Assembly: GCA_942493265.1 (NCBI GenBank)
Contig: OW818688.1
Coordinates: 434,001 to 498,000, forward strand
Direction of reading: 5' to 3'
Origin: UBA12481 sp942493265
GTDB taxonomy: Bacteria > Bacteroidota > Bacteroidia > Bacteroidales > UBA12481
DNA: 64,000 bases
In this document: positions 42,007-51,337 of the stretch, piece after piece
Position numbering within the stretch: position 1 is the first letter of the stretch
Layout: the number at the start of each line of letters is the position of its first letter
Program-made: the position numbers and the translations under genes
Notes under the pieces: model-generated
What the model saw: only the letters and a program-made list of their open reading frames with translations
Told to the model about the DNA's origin: nothing
Database searches by the model: none

Positions 42007-42936
42007 ATGGAGATACAATATCTCAGTCACCAGCTGATCGATAAAAAGCGATGGGATCAGCTCATCAGTCGTACCCCGGGAGGTACCCTGTATGGTCAAT
42101 CGTGGTTTTTGGATGCTGTTTGTCCCGACTGGCAGGCGCTGGTCACCAGCGATTACTCGAAAGGAATGCCGTTAACCTCAAGGCGGAAATTCGGACTCAA
42201 CTACCTGTATCAGCCCTTATTAAGTCAGCAGCTCGGGATATTCAGCCAGTCGCGTTTGAAACCCGAGGAGGTTGATGAATTTCTGAGCGCCATTCCAGCG
42301 GCGTTCAAATTAATCGAGATCACCCTGAATGATCAAAATCCCCGGGGCACCCTTTTTCCGGTGGAAAATCACACCACCTGCCGGCTGAAGCTCAATGCAC
42401 CGTATAGCCAGATTCAGGAACGGTACTCCGAGAATACCCGCAGGAACCTGAAAAAAGCAAATGCTGAAAGCCTTCGTTTCCGCACCAATATTACCCTTGC
42501 TGAATTCATGGAACTTTTGGAGAAGGATAAAAGTGCAGGCGCCCATATTCTCGCGCTCAGAAAAAACCGGCCGGCACTATTGCGGCTCGGTCCCACCCTT
42601 CTCAACCGGAATGCCGGCATGATCTGCGGGGTCAAAAACCGCCAGGGCGACCTGCTGGCCGCCGCCCTGATCGGACAGGATAAAGGTATGCACTACTATC
42701 TGGCTCCGGCCATGAATGAAGAAGGACGGGAATCCCGGGCCATGTTTTACCTGATCGACCGGTACATTCATCTCCATGGCGGATTACCGGCAACGCTCGA
42801 CTTCGAGGGATCCGACATCGAATCCGTAGCCCGGTTTTACAAGGGTTACGGCGCATCGGCCCATACCTATACCTCACTCAGAATTAACAGGTTGCCCTGG
42901 CCGCTCAATCTTTGGGCCAACCGCCGGATAAAATAA
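42007..42936 (+). CDS. GNAT/FemAB-like acyltransferase
   Basis: 309 residues from MEIQYLSHQL; a longer frame begins inside the upstream gene. An N-terminal GNAT-like half (TPGGTLYGQSWFLDAV) and a second half with YSENTRRNLKKAN, LAAALIGQDKGMHYYLAPAMNEEGR and LDFEGSDIESVARFYKGYGA match proteins of the FemAB/CelD-like acetyltransferase group. Partnering with the deacetylase-like gene suggests a role in envelope glycan or peptidoglycan decoration. Confidence 0.82.
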   Translation: MEIQYLSHQLIDKKRWDQLISRTPGGTLYGQSWFLDAVCPDWQALVTSDYSKGMPLTSRRKFGLNYLYQPLLSQQLGIFSQSRLKPEEVDEFLSAIPAAFKLIEITLNDQNPRGTLFPVENHTTCRLKLNAPYSQIQERYSENTRRNLKKANAESLRFRTNITLAEFMELLEKDKSAGAHILALRKNRPALLRLGPTLLNRNAGMICGVKNRQGDLLAAALIGQDKGMHYYLAPAMNEEGRESRAMFYLIDRYIHLHGGLPATLDFEGSDIESVARFYKGYGASAHTYTSLRINRLPWPLNLWANRRIK

Positions 42937-42972
42937 CTTTTTGTACATTTGGTCAAAACTATACCCAGCACC

Positions 42973-43644
42973 ATGATTAATAACCTCGGCGATCAGAACT
43001 CCATTCTCAACCAGTTTATGGTTGAAATACGTGATGAAACCATTCAGCAGGATCCGATGCGGTTTCGCAGAAACCTGGAGCGTGTAGGTGAAGTGCTGGC
43101 TTATGAAATCAGCAAAACCCTTAATTATAAACCCATTGAGGTTCGTACTCCCCTGGCAACCGCCAATGCAAATGTGTCAAAGGATCCGATTGTGCTGGCT
43201 ACGATACTCCGGGCCGGATTACCCATTCATCAGGGGTTCCTGAATTTCTTCGACCAGGCTGAGAATGCATTTATTTCAGCTTACCGGGAATATGAGAAAG
43301 ACGGAACTTTCCATATCAATTTTGAACATATCTCCTCCCCTTCCGTGCAGGGAAAAGTTGTAATTATCTGTGATCCGATGATCGCAACCGGTGCCTCGAT
43401 CTTTCTGGCCTATAAGGCTTTAATCGAAAAGGGCACCCCCATGCACGTACATATTGCCGCCCTGATCGCCAGTAAGGAAGGCATTGAATACCTGCGCAAA
43501 AACCTTCCCATGAAAAAAACCACCATCTGGGTGACTGCCATTGACGACGAGCTCACCTCAAAGGCTTATATCGTACCCGGATTGGGCGATGCCGGAGATC
43601 TGGCCTATGGGAGCAAGACCAGTGACGGGGTGGAGCATTTTTGA
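42973..43644 (+). CDS. upp: Uracil phosphoribosyltransferase
   Basis: 223 residues, from ATG at 42973; an in-frame TTG at 42949 lies inside a -7-like element (TACATTTG, 42944-42951), so the ATG is preferred. Makes UMP from uracil and PRPP. Seen: TILRAGLPIHQGF, the PRPP loop CDPMIATGAS, and the uracil-binding C-terminus PGLGDAGDLAYG. Pyrimidine salvage enzyme in the cytoplasm. Confidence 0.97.
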   Translation: MINNLGDQNSILNQFMVEIRDETIQQDPMRFRRNLERVGEVLAYEISKTLNYKPIEVRTPLATANANVSKDPIVLATILRAGLPIHQGFLNFFDQAENAFISAYREYEKDGTFHINFEHISSPSVQGKVVIICDPMIATGASIFLAYKALIEKGTPMHVHIAALIASKEGIEYLRKNLPMKKTTIWVTAIDDELTSKAYIVPGLGDAGDLAYGSKTSDGVEHF

Positions 43645-43681
43645 GGAAGGAACGAGGAGCAAATAATTTTTATTTTTTCTC

Positions 43682-43771
43682 TCTCTGTGGCCCTCTGCGC
43701 TTCTCCGTGGCCCTCTGTGTAACAAAGAACTGACACAGAGGGCCACGGAGAAGCGCAGAGGGCCACAGAGA
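43682..43771. repeat. Family D: 39-bp perfect inverted repeat
   Basis: Left arm 43682-43720 and right arm 43733-43771 are perfect complements around a 12-nt loop. Each arm itself contains a near-duplicate of CTGTGGCCCTCTG and CCGTGGCCCTCTG. The transcript would fold into a very long hairpin between the convergent upp and folK genes. Confidence 0.9.
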
Positions 43772-43780
43772 AGCGTGACG

Positions 43781-43818
43781 AGGTCCCCGCCTTCGCGGGG
43801 ATGACAACGCTCCGAGGG
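43781..43818 (-). repeat. Family A repeat, minus orientation
   Basis: Hairpin CCCCGCCTTCGCGGGG followed by a degenerate reversed core (ATGACAACGCTCCGAGGG), adjoining the stop codon of folK. Confidence 0.85.
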
Positions 43819-43822
43819 AAGT

Positions 43823-44305
43823 TCAGTGGTGCAGCCCTTCCCACAACTCCCTGATATCCATCCCGATTACCGGGTGTACCTTATCAGGGCACAGCTCCAT
43901 AAGCGAAACGAGAATGAATTCCCGTTCATGCAGTTTCGGATGCGGCACGATGAGCCCCGGTTCATTCAGGATTTCATCTCCGTAAAAAAGTATGTCCAGA
44001 TCTATTGCCCGATCGGTATAAACGCCGGTCCGCACGCGACCGAATTCCTGCTCAATCTGCTGAAGAATCACCAATATCTCAGCAGCCCTTACCCGCGCCG
44101 GCAGGGTACTATCTGCCTTATCTTTAATGAGAAGGGCGCAGTTCAGGAATTTATTGGATGATTCGAAACCCCAGGGTTCCGTTTCCACACACGAGGATAT
44201 TGCGGCAGCCGATCCGATTTTTCTTTCAATCAGGGCGATCGCCGTTTCGATATTCTTCCGGCGGTCACCGAGGTTACTGCCCAGTCCGATGATAAGTTCT
44301 TGCAT
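43823..44305 (-). CDS. folK: 2-amino-4-hydroxy-6-hydroxymethyldihydropteridine pyrophosphokinase
   Basis: 160 residues from MQELIIGLGSNLGDR; the seven upstream residues are not part of the family. Transfers pyrophosphate from ATP to 6-hydroxymethyl-7,8-dihydropterin in folate synthesis. Signature block: GRVRTGVYTDRAIDLDILFYGD, containing the catalytic acidic residues and basic loop, with ETEPWGFESSNKFLN and PHPKLHEREFIL. Divergent from sppA. Confidence 0.97.
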   Translation of the reverse strand: MQELIIGLGSNLGDRRKNIETAIALIERKIGSAAAISSCVETEPWGFESSNKFLNCALLIKDKADSTLPARVRAAEILVILQQIEQEFGRVRTGVYTDRAIDLDILFYGDEILNEPGLIVPHPKLHEREFILVSLMELCPDKVHPVIGMDIRELWEGLHH

Positions 44306-44344
44306 CAAAATGAAATCAATCGGCAAAATTAGGTCTTTATAACC

Positions 44345-44352
44345 TATTTTTG
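44345..44352 (+). promoter_or_regulatory. -7 element TATTTTTG before sppA
   Basis: TAnnTTTG match 28 nt before the ATG at 44380; no good TTG at the -33 distance. Confidence 0.5.
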
Positions 44353-44379
44353 TGGTTCACTGTAAACTCTCTACCGATA

Positions 44380-46137
44380 ATGAAAGGATTCTTCAAATAC
44401 TTCCTGGCCAGCTTCCTGGCCGTTTGTGCCGCACTGCTGGTTCTCACCCTGATCGGGTTGGGCAGCATCACCGCCCTCATCTCCTCAAACCCCGAACCGG
44501 TGAAACTGAAACCCAATACCATACTGGTTCTCGATCTGAACCGGAGGGTTACTGAACGCTCGATTGACAATCCACTCGAAATATTTGATTATCAATCCAT
44601 GGGATTGGAAACCACTTTAGGGTTGTACGATATCGTGCATAATCTTGAAAGGGCATCTAAAGATCCAAATATCGATGGCGTGCTGCTGAAAACCGGGTTA
44701 ACCGGTCCGGGTATCACCACCCTCGATGAAATCCGCGAGGCGCTGGTCAATTTTAAAAAGGCCGGGAAATTTGTTATCGCTTACTCCGAAATGTATTCCC
44801 AGGGCAGCTATTATCTGGCCTCCATGGCAGATGCGGTCTATCTGAATCCCGAAGGAATCCTCGAATTCCGCGGACTGCGCTCGGACGTTATGTTCTATAA
44901 AAAAGCCCTTGAAAAAATCGGCGTCGAGGTACAGGTAATCCGAGAGGGACGCTATAAATCAGCCGTTGAGCCCTTCCTGCAGGAATCCATGAGCGATTAC
45001 AGCAAGGAGCAAACGATGGCTTACCTTCAGGCGGTTTGGTCACGGATACTGACCGGGATCAGCGAATCGCGCAAACTTTCGGTTGATGAACTCAACCGGC
45101 TGGCTGACGGATGGGTGGCCCGCACGCCGGATGCCGCACTGAAATCGGGCCTGATCGACAGTTTGTTGTATGAAGATCAGGTAAAGAGCATCTTACAGAA
45201 AAAAACAGGAATCGGTGCCAGTGAAAAACTCCGCACCATCTCCATCCTGGACTATAATCTGGCCGGCAGTCAGGAAGTTGCCGAATACACCCCCGACCGG
45301 ATAGCCATCATTTACGGCACCGGATCGATCGGAATGGAATCCACCGGCAGTCAGAGCATCGGAACCGAGCTGGCCGAAACCTTTGCCAAAGCCCGCAAGG
45401 ACAGCAAAATCAAGGCAATCGTGTTCCGCATCAACTCCCCGGGAGGTAGCGCCCTGGCTTCAGAAATCATCCGCCGCGAGGTAGAGCTCACCTCGGCAGT
45501 CAAACCCGTTATTGTATCCATGGGAGATGTTGCAGGATCGGGCGGTTACTGGATTGCTGCGCCCGGAACAAAAATCGTAGCCGGATATACCAGTCTGACG
45601 GGCTCGATCGGTGCATTCGGACTGATCCCGAACATGCAGAAACTGCTGACCGACAAAATAGGAATCACTTTCGACGGGGTTGAAACCAATAAACTCGCCG
45701 GAACCGGCTCCCTTTTCCGTCCGATGACCGAAATGGAGAAAGCGGTATTCGACGATCAGCTCAACAAGACATACGACCACTTTCTTGAACATGTATCTAA
45801 AACCCGGAATATGACTACCCTTGAAGTGGACGCCATCGGTCAGGGCCGCATCTGGGCCGGGGTAACGGCAAAAGAGAAAGGCCTGGTTGACGAGATCGGC
45901 GGAATTCAGAAAGCCATTGAACTCGCGGCTGCTGAGGCAGGTTTGAAAATCTGGAAAATACGTGAACTTCCGGCCATGAAAAATCCGCTGAATGAGCTAC
46001 TCAACCAGTTCAGTGGAAAATCCTCACCGGCGGAAAGCATGCTGGCCCGCGAAATTCCTGCCATACAGGAAATCAGGGACATCATGAACGGTGGAAAGAT
46101 TCAGGCCAGGGTTCCATTCAGAATTGACCTGAACTAA
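44380..46137 (+). CDS. sppA: Signal peptide peptidase SppA, long (67K) type
   Basis: 585 residues from MKGFFKYFLA, with one N-terminal membrane segment (about 8-33) and two tandem peptidase S49 domains facing the periplasm. The catalytic Lys is about 193 (REGRYKSAVEPF) in the first domain and the Ser about 387 (GDVAGSGGYW) in the second, the split dyad seen in the double-domain E. coli type. INSPGGSALASEI and TSLTGSIGAFG are family motifs. It degrades cleaved signal peptides and small membrane proteins. lpxK follows after a few bases. Confidence 0.97.
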   Translation: MKGFFKYFLASFLAVCAALLVLTLIGLGSITALISSNPEPVKLKPNTILVLDLNRRVTERSIDNPLEIFDYQSMGLETTLGLYDIVHNLERASKDPNIDGVLLKTGLTGPGITTLDEIREALVNFKKAGKFVIAYSEMYSQGSYYLASMADAVYLNPEGILEFRGLRSDVMFYKKALEKIGVEVQVIREGRYKSAVEPFLQESMSDYSKEQTMAYLQAVWSRILTGISESRKLSVDELNRLADGWVARTPDAALKSGLIDSLLYEDQVKSILQKKTGIGASEKLRTISILDYNLAGSQEVAEYTPDRIAIIYGTGSIGMESTGSQSIGTELAETFAKARKDSKIKAIVFRINSPGGSALASEIIRREVELTSAVKPVIVSMGDVAGSGGYWIAAPGTKIVAGYTSLTGSIGAFGLIPNMQKLLTDKIGITFDGVETNKLAGTGSLFRPMTEMEKAVFDDQLNKTYDHFLEHVSKTRNMTTLEVDAIGQGRIWAGVTAKEKGLVDEIGGIQKAIELAAAEAGLKIWKIRELPAMKNPLNELLNQFSGKSSPAESMLAREIPAIQEIRDIMNGGKIQARVPFRIDLN

Positions 46138-46206
46138 CAGGAGGCTGCCATCAAAAACCAGGTTGCCACCGCTTTTCTGATTCCCTTTTCGTGGATATAC
46201 GGACTG

Positions 46207-47121
46207 GTGACCGGCTTGCGCAATCTTCTGTATGACAAATCGATACTAAAATCCTATCACCCTGATATTCCGGTTATCGTAATAGGTAACCTGACAGCCG
46301 GGGGAACCGGAAAAACGCCCATGATAGCCTGGATTGCCTGGAAGCTGAGTACAAAATATCAGGTAGCCATCCTGAGCCGGGGCTATGGGCGCAAATCGCG
46401 GGGATTTCAGATGCTCAACAACCTCTCCACACCGGAAACTGTTGGGGATGAACCGATGGAGCTGAATCTCCTGTTGCCTGATATTTCGATTGCCGTGGAC
46501 AGCAACCGGAAGCGCGGAATTCAGAAACTGGCATCCGGTCAATATGGCAAGATTGATCTGATCCTGATGGACGATGGGTTTCAGCACCGGCGGGTATCTC
46601 CGGGATTTTCCATCGTACTCGACAACTTCAATCATCCGATGAGCCGGGAAAAACTCCTGCCGGCCGGTTTGCGCCGCGAGTCGCTCTCCGCTTTGAAAAG
46701 GGCTGATCTGATCATCGAAACGAAAAAACAATCACCCTCCGCAGGGATTCAAACCGCTGCGCGGATCCTGCTGATCACCGGTATTGCCGATCCGCAGCCG
46801 TTGGCAGATGAAATCTCCAAAACCTGCAAACTTTGCCATCACCAGAAATTTCCCGATCACCACCGGTACACGAAGGCGGAAGCGGTATCCATCCGCGACC
46901 TGTATTATCTGCATCTTCGTGAAGCACAGCTCGCTGCAGAACCGGAAACTCCGCTGATCCTCACTACCGGTAAGGATTATGTTAAGCTGAACCAGTTCAG
47001 GGAACTCGATGGATTGCCGCTGCGAAGGATTCCGTACGGTCCTCCCATCGGGGCAGATGAACAACATGAATTATTACAAAAGATTTATCAATATGTGGAA
47101 AAAGCTATCGGAAACCGCTGA
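46207..47121 (+). CDS. lpxK: Tetraacyldisaccharide 4'-kinase (start uncertain)
   Basis: 304 residues from the GTG at 46207. LpxK phosphorylates the lipid A precursor disaccharide-1-phosphate at the inner membrane. The P-loop is GNLTAGGTGKTP and the family block LLMDDGFQHRR-like (LILMDDGFQHRRV) is present; LSRGYGRKSRGF follows the P-loop. The usual N-terminal membrane-associated helix (LIPFSWIYGLVTGLRN) begins before this GTG, so translation probably starts upstream. The only candidate after the SppA stop is a non-canonical ATC at 46150, five bases behind AGGAGG. The 3' end overlaps the next gene by 29 nt. Confidence 0.93.
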   Translation: MTGLRNLLYDKSILKSYHPDIPVIVIGNLTAGGTGKTPMIAWIAWKLSTKYQVAILSRGYGRKSRGFQMLNNLSTPETVGDEPMELNLLLPDISIAVDSNRKRGIQKLASGQYGKIDLILMDDGFQHRRVSPGFSIVLDNFNHPMSREKLLPAGLRRESLSALKRADLIIETKKQSPSAGIQTAARILLITGIADPQPLADEISKTCKLCHHQKFPDHHRYTKAEAVSIRDLYYLHLREAQLAAEPETPLILTTGKDYVKLNQFRELDGLPLRRIPYGPPIGADEQHELLQKIYQYVEKAIGNR

Positions 47122-47917
47122 TTATCTGCTGAGGAAAACAACCTGCCGCCCGCTTACGGGAATTGTTCTCGGCACCGGGCTGGGCGGACTTGTAAAGGAT
47201 ATTGACATTACTGAAAAGATTCCGTACGCAGAGATTCCCAACTTTCCGGTGACCACAGTTGAGGGGCACAACGGCAACCTGATCTTCGGACAACTGGCCG
47301 GAAAGCCGGTAGTTGCCATGGAGGGCCGGTTTCATTATTATGAGGGCTATCCGATGGTCGACACGGTGTTCCCGCTGCGGGTACTGAAGCTCATGGGCAT
47401 CAGACAGGCATTTCTTTCCAATGCAGCCGGCGGAATCAATCCGGATTTTGAAGTGGGCGACCTCATGATGATCCGTGATCATATCAATTTCTTTCCGGAG
47501 AGCCCGTTGCGCGGCCATAACATCGACCAGCTCGGCACCCGTTTCCCGGATATGAGTGAGCCATACGACCGGAAACTGATGGACCTTGCCCGCACCGTTG
47601 CCGGCAGTCTAGGGATAAACCTCCGTGAAGGCGTTTATCTGGGCAATCCCGGTCCGAGTTTCGAAACCCCGGCAGAATATACCCATTACCGTTTGATCGG
47701 CGCAGATGCCATCGGAATGTCAACCATACCGGAAGTTCTGGCGGCCCGCCACATGGGACTGCCTGTTTTTGCGGTTTCGGTGGTGACCAATGTGGCCATT
47801 CCCGGCAAATTCACGGAAAACACCCATCAGGATGTTCAGATTGCCGCCAATAAAGCTGCAGCCAACATGGCCAGCCTGTTCAAAGGAGTCATCAGCGCAT
47901 CCCCCTACTCCATCTGA
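47093..47917 (+). CDS. Purine nucleoside phosphorylase
   Basis: 274 residues from MWKKLSETADYLL, overlapping the end of lpxK. Cleaves purine nucleosides with phosphate to base and ribose-1-phosphate. It is the trimeric PNP/MTAP type: GIVLGTGLGGL, VEGHNGNLIFG (phosphate loop), EGRFHYYEGY, LSNAAGGINPDF, GNPGPSFETPAEY and GMSTIPEVLAARHMG. Purine salvage in the cytoplasm. The overlap suggests co-translation with lpxK; the LOG gene starts 2 nt after its stop. Confidence 0.95.
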   Translation: MWKKLSETADYLLRKTTCRPLTGIVLGTGLGGLVKDIDITEKIPYAEIPNFPVTTVEGHNGNLIFGQLAGKPVVAMEGRFHYYEGYPMVDTVFPLRVLKLMGIRQAFLSNAAGGINPDFEVGDLMMIRDHINFFPESPLRGHNIDQLGTRFPDMSEPYDRKLMDLARTVAGSLGINLREGVYLGNPGPSFETPAEYTHYRLIGADAIGMSTIPEVLAARHMGLPVFAVSVVTNVAIPGKFTENTHQDVQIAANKAAANMASLFKGVISASPYSI

Positions 47918-47919
47918 TT

Positions 47920-48519
47920 ATGAGCAAAACCCTAAAGTACAATCGTATATGCGTGTATTGCGCATCCAGCAATAAAACCCCCGAGAAATATTTCGAGCAC
48001 GGTCGGGCCTTTGCCCGGATACTGGCTGAAAACCATATCGACCTGGTCTTTGGCGGAAGCCGGAGCGGGCTGATGGGAGTGATGGCCGATGAGATCATGA
48101 AACATGGCGGGCGAACCATCGGAATCATGCCGCGCTTTATGCAGGAGGTGGAGTGGCACCATGAGGAGCTCACCGAAATGATCACCACCGAAACCATGGC
48201 AGAACGGAAAGAGGCGATGATCCATGAAGTGGATGCAGTAGTTACTTTTCCCGGAGGCTGCGGCACGATGGAAGAATTCATGGAAACGCTCAGTCTGAAG
48301 CGGCTGGGACTGTTCCAAAAGCCGATGATCGTGCTAAACAGTCACGGGTTTTACAATCCCCTGATTGATTTACTGGACGCCATGCTGCGCGATCATTTTC
48401 TAGGGCCGAAACATCGGGAAATGTGGACCGTTGTTGAAACTCCCGACCAGATACTGCCGGCCATAGCTGCCAATACGGACTGGGATCCCGAAGCACGGTC
48501 GTTTGCCCTGGTTCAGTAA
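47920..48519 (+). CDS. LOG family nucleotide 5'-monophosphate phosphoribohydrolase
   Basis: 199 residues. Rossmann-like fold with RICVYCASSNK, FGGSRSGLMGVMADE and the signature PGGCGTMEEF, plus AERKEAM. LOG proteins hydrolyse cytokinin riboside monophosphates in plants; bacterial members cleave AMP and related nucleotides to base and ribose-5-phosphate. Placed after the purine phosphorylase, which fits nucleotide salvage. Its last seven bases overlap the convergent lamin-tail gene. Confidence 0.94.
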   Translation: MSKTLKYNRICVYCASSNKTPEKYFEHGRAFARILAENHIDLVFGGSRSGLMGVMADEIMKHGGRTIGIMPRFMQEVEWHHEELTEMITTETMAERKEAMIHEVDAVVTFPGGCGTMEEFMETLSLKRLGLFQKPMIVLNSHGFYNPLIDLLDAMLRDHFLGPKHREMWTVVETPDQILPAIAANTDWDPEARSFALVQ

Positions 48520-50189
48520 GCCCTGACGATCGCACAGGCGCTTTTCCACCTGCCTTTTTTGCCGGACGGATGGTAATAATCCGCCACGATCAGATAGATC
48601 CCGTCGGGAACCAGGCGTCCGGCGTTGTCCAAACCATCCCAGCAGGCGATTCCATCTGCCGGAGCCAGTTTGAATGGATATAGTTCCCTGACAGGCTGAC
48701 CGGTACCATCAAAAATATTCATCCTCATAAACCATCCGGTATTGTCGAAATGGAAGCCCACGGTAACCTGCACCGGATCGGGCGATGAGGAGGCATATCC
48801 TACGGTGGGCATCAGGGTAAAATTGGATGTGGAGCCAGACGGCGGGATAACCTTCGTGGAATTTTCCACACCCGGGGTGGAACCTCCCGGCGCGGAGGAA
48901 GAGAACCAGTTCGACTGGTCGGTACCCGGTGAATTGAAATCGATCCGTTCCAATGCAACTCCCTTATTATCTGTCAGATAAGTATAGTGCCAAACGGGCG
49001 ACCAGGATATTTTATCCAGTAGTTGCTGATTACTGTTCAGGAGTATCAGACTGGCCTCACCATTGATGAGGGAAGGCATATCGGTGCGCTCCGCAATTAT
49101 TGCCGGATCGGCCAGTGGCCAGGCTTTTCGGAATGATTGTTCGGAGGAAGTAAAAACCGCATAGCATCCGGGAAACAGCCAGTAGGAAAGATCCTGATCG
49201 TTGGAAAACTCCATGATAATCCCGTCAGGATCAGCCCTGGCCAGAATAAGATCACGGAGATCGACCAGTCGGTCCGACCGGTTATACACCTCCACAAACT
49301 CGGTTTGTCCGGGTAACGGATCGAACAAAATCTCAGTGATCACCACACTGCCGGGATCGGGAGGTGACGGAAATCCCAGCGGGACCGGCCGTAACCTGGC
49401 GGGCTCACCTGCGCAATCATCAATGGATCCGGACAATATGGCCGTATATATTATTGAAGCATCGAGGTTATCAGGCAATTGGAAAAACAGTCCAGGGAAT
49501 CCGTACTCGGCCGACTGCACCGCCGGAGCCGGAATCTCCCCCGGCATGATTATGCATGCATAATTATTCACATCCAGGAGCGGATTCAGAATGCCCGAAA
49601 AGAGAATGGCAAAGGTTTTTTCATCAAATCCGGCAGCCCTCAGCTCAAGCGGAGGCTCCAGGGCGGCCAGTGAAACCTGCTGCAGGCATGCCCTTCCCGG
49701 AGTACCACCTGACGGATCCGTTGATGGCACCCAGGCAGCAGGATTGCAGTAATGCACGGGGTCGGCGAGTTCCACCGACCATCCGCCGTCGGCCTTCAGG
49801 GCATCCGCAAACTGGTCCGGCGAATAATCGACGGTATGTACGGCGATTCCGGCAGGGTTGATGAGGGAAAGCCGATCGCCCCCATTCCGGAGCGCCGGAA
49901 AGGATTCCATCGGGATCACCGTGGATAGGGCAGCGAATGCCGGAGCTGCAGCCGGTGAACAAACGACCACAAAGGCACCGGGATTGATCCGGCCGCCCGT
50001 GAGGCGCCTGGCTTTATCGCCCGCCACCCACTGCCAACCGGTCAGATCAACCGTATCATCACCCGGATTATACCATTCAACATACTCAAAAGGCGGCAGT
50101 CCGACCGCAGGTTCGGGATCGGACATGATCTCGGAAATCAGGAGGTTTCCGCCCTGAAGGATCATAAGGGACATAATTATACTGTTCAT
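48513..50189 (-). CDS. Lamin-tail-domain surface protein
   Basis: 558 residues. Two lamin-tail (LTD) domains: about 12-135 (LLISEIMSDPEPAVGLPPFEYVEWYNP) and about 280-400 (VVITEILFDPLPGQTEFVEVYNRS). The C-terminus resembles a FlgD-type immunoglobulin fold (RMNIFDGTGQPVRELYPF, GIACWDGLDNAGRLVPDGIYLI). Bacteroidota LTD proteins are usually extracellular. The N-terminus (MNSIIMSLMILQGG) is unusually short for a signal peptide, so the start or mode of export is uncertain. No sorting tail is seen. Function unknown. Confidence 0.83.
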   Translation of the reverse strand: MNSIIMSLMILQGGNLLISEIMSDPEPAVGLPPFEYVEWYNPGDDTVDLTGWQWVAGDKARRLTGGRINPGAFVVVCSPAAAPAFAALSTVIPMESFPALRNGGDRLSLINPAGIAVHTVDYSPDQFADALKADGGWSVELADPVHYCNPAAWVPSTDPSGGTPGRACLQQVSLAALEPPLELRAAGFDEKTFAILFSGILNPLLDVNNYACIIMPGEIPAPAVQSAEYGFPGLFFQLPDNLDASIIYTAILSGSIDDCAGEPARLRPVPLGFPSPPDPGSVVITEILFDPLPGQTEFVEVYNRSDRLVDLRDLILARADPDGIIMEFSNDQDLSYWLFPGCYAVFTSSEQSFRKAWPLADPAIIAERTDMPSLINGEASLILLNSNQQLLDKISWSPVWHYTYLTDNKGVALERIDFNSPGTDQSNWFSSSAPGGSTPGVENSTKVIPPSGSTSNFTLMPTVGYASSSPDPVQVTVGFHFDNTGWFMRMNIFDGTGQPVRELYPFKLAPADGIACWDGLDNAGRLVPDGIYLIVADYYHPSGKKGRWKSACAIVRAY

Positions 50190-50195
50190 CTGTAT

Positions 50196-50203
50196 TATAT
50201 TTG
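50196..50203 (+). promoter_or_regulatory. -7 element TATATTTG before asd
   Basis: TAnnTTTG match 48 nt upstream of the ATG at 50251. Confidence 0.55.
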
Positions 50204-50250
50204 CACCCTTATATAGATGTTGTTTTACTCACCTTTTGGAAATTTTTAAG

Positions 50251-51243
50251 ATGAAAATTGCAGTTGTTGGCGCTACCGGTCTGGTAGGGAGCAAAATGCT
50301 CCAGGTATTGGAAGAACGGAACTTCCCGGTTACTGAACTTATTCCCGTGGCTTCGGAGAAGTCGGTGGGTAAGAAGGTCACCTTCAAGAATAAGGAATAC
50401 ACGGTTGTATCCGCCGAAACTGCCATCAGCATGAAACCTGCGATCGCTATTTTTTCAGCAGGCGGCAATACCTCCCTCGAGCTGGCACCAAAATTTGCTG
50501 CCAACGGTATCATCGTGATTGACAACTCATCGGCCTGGCGCATGGATCCCACGAAAAAGCTGGTGATCCCCGAAATCAATGCACATGAGCTCACCCGTGA
50601 GGATATGATCATTGCCAATCCCAATTGTTCAACAATTCAGATGCTTGTTGCGCTGGCACCCTTGCACCGGGCCTATGGCATTGCCCGGCTGGTGATCAGC
50701 ACCTATCAATCCGTCACCGGCACCGGCGTTAAAGCCCTCCGCCAACTAGAAGATGAGGAGAAGAATGCCGATAATATTATACGCGCCTACCCCCATCAGA
50801 TTTACCGCAACTGCATACCGCAGTGTGATGTTTTCACTGAAAACGGGTACACCAAGGAAGAGATGAAAATGGTAAATGAAACCCGGAAAATTCTTGGAGA
50901 TGACACCATTATGGCCACTGCGACCACGGTAAGGGTACCGGTGACGGGTGGACATTCGGAATCGGTGAACATTGAATTCCGCAAAGAATTTGATATTACT
51001 GAAGTAAGAAAGATACTGGCTGAGGCTCCCGGATGTGTAGTGGTTGATAATCCTGCCAAATCAGAATACCCGATGGCGCTTACGGCTAACGGTCGCGATG
51101 AAGTTTTTGTCGGGCGCATCCGTCGCGATGAATCCCGGGAGAAATGTTTAAATCTTTGGGTTGTATCTGACAATCTGCGTAAAGGGGCCGCTACCAATGC
51201 GATACAGATTGCGGAGTATCTGGTTCAGGAAAAATTTGTGTAA
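50251..51243 (+). CDS. asd: Aspartate-semialdehyde dehydrogenase
   Basis: 330 residues from MKIAVVGATGLVG; the in-frame TTG at 50236 adds five residues not found in the family. NADPH-dependent reduction of aspartyl phosphate, the branch point to lysine/diaminopimelate, threonine and methionine. Catalytic Cys126 in NPNCSTIQM, NADP loop GATGLVGSKML, and RVPVTGGHSESVNIEF with the catalytic His. Diaminopimelate from this route feeds peptidoglycan. Confidence 0.97.
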   Translation: MKIAVVGATGLVGSKMLQVLEERNFPVTELIPVASEKSVGKKVTFKNKEYTVVSAETAISMKPAIAIFSAGGNTSLELAPKFAANGIIVIDNSSAWRMDPTKKLVIPEINAHELTREDMIIANPNCSTIQMLVALAPLHRAYGIARLVISTYQSVTGTGVKALRQLEDEEKNADNIIRAYPHQIYRNCIPQCDVFTENGYTKEEMKMVNETRKILGDDTIMATATTVRVPVTGGHSESVNIEFRKEFDITEVRKILAEAPGCVVVDNPAKSEYPMALTANGRDEVFVGRIRRDESREKCLNLWVVSDNLRKGAATNAIQIAEYLVQEKFV

Positions 51244-51258
51244 GGCATCACTGAGTGA

Positions 51259-51325
51259 CCCTCGGAGAGGTGTCATCCCGCTCCAAACTTCCCTCGGAGA
51301 AGTGTCATCCCGCTCCAAGGGAAGG
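51259..51325 (+). repeat. Two family A cores in tandem
   Basis: CCCTCGGAGAGGTGTCAT at 51259-51276 and CCCTCGGAGAAGTGTCAT at 51291-51308, each followed by CCCGCTCCAA, spaced 32 bp as at 2342/2374. Confidence 0.88.
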
Positions 51326-51337
51326 TTGGAGCAGCCC

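Noticed and set aside
43682..43771. Insertion-sequence ends
   Set aside because: Only a 12-nt loop separates the arms, so no transposase or cargo is enclosed.
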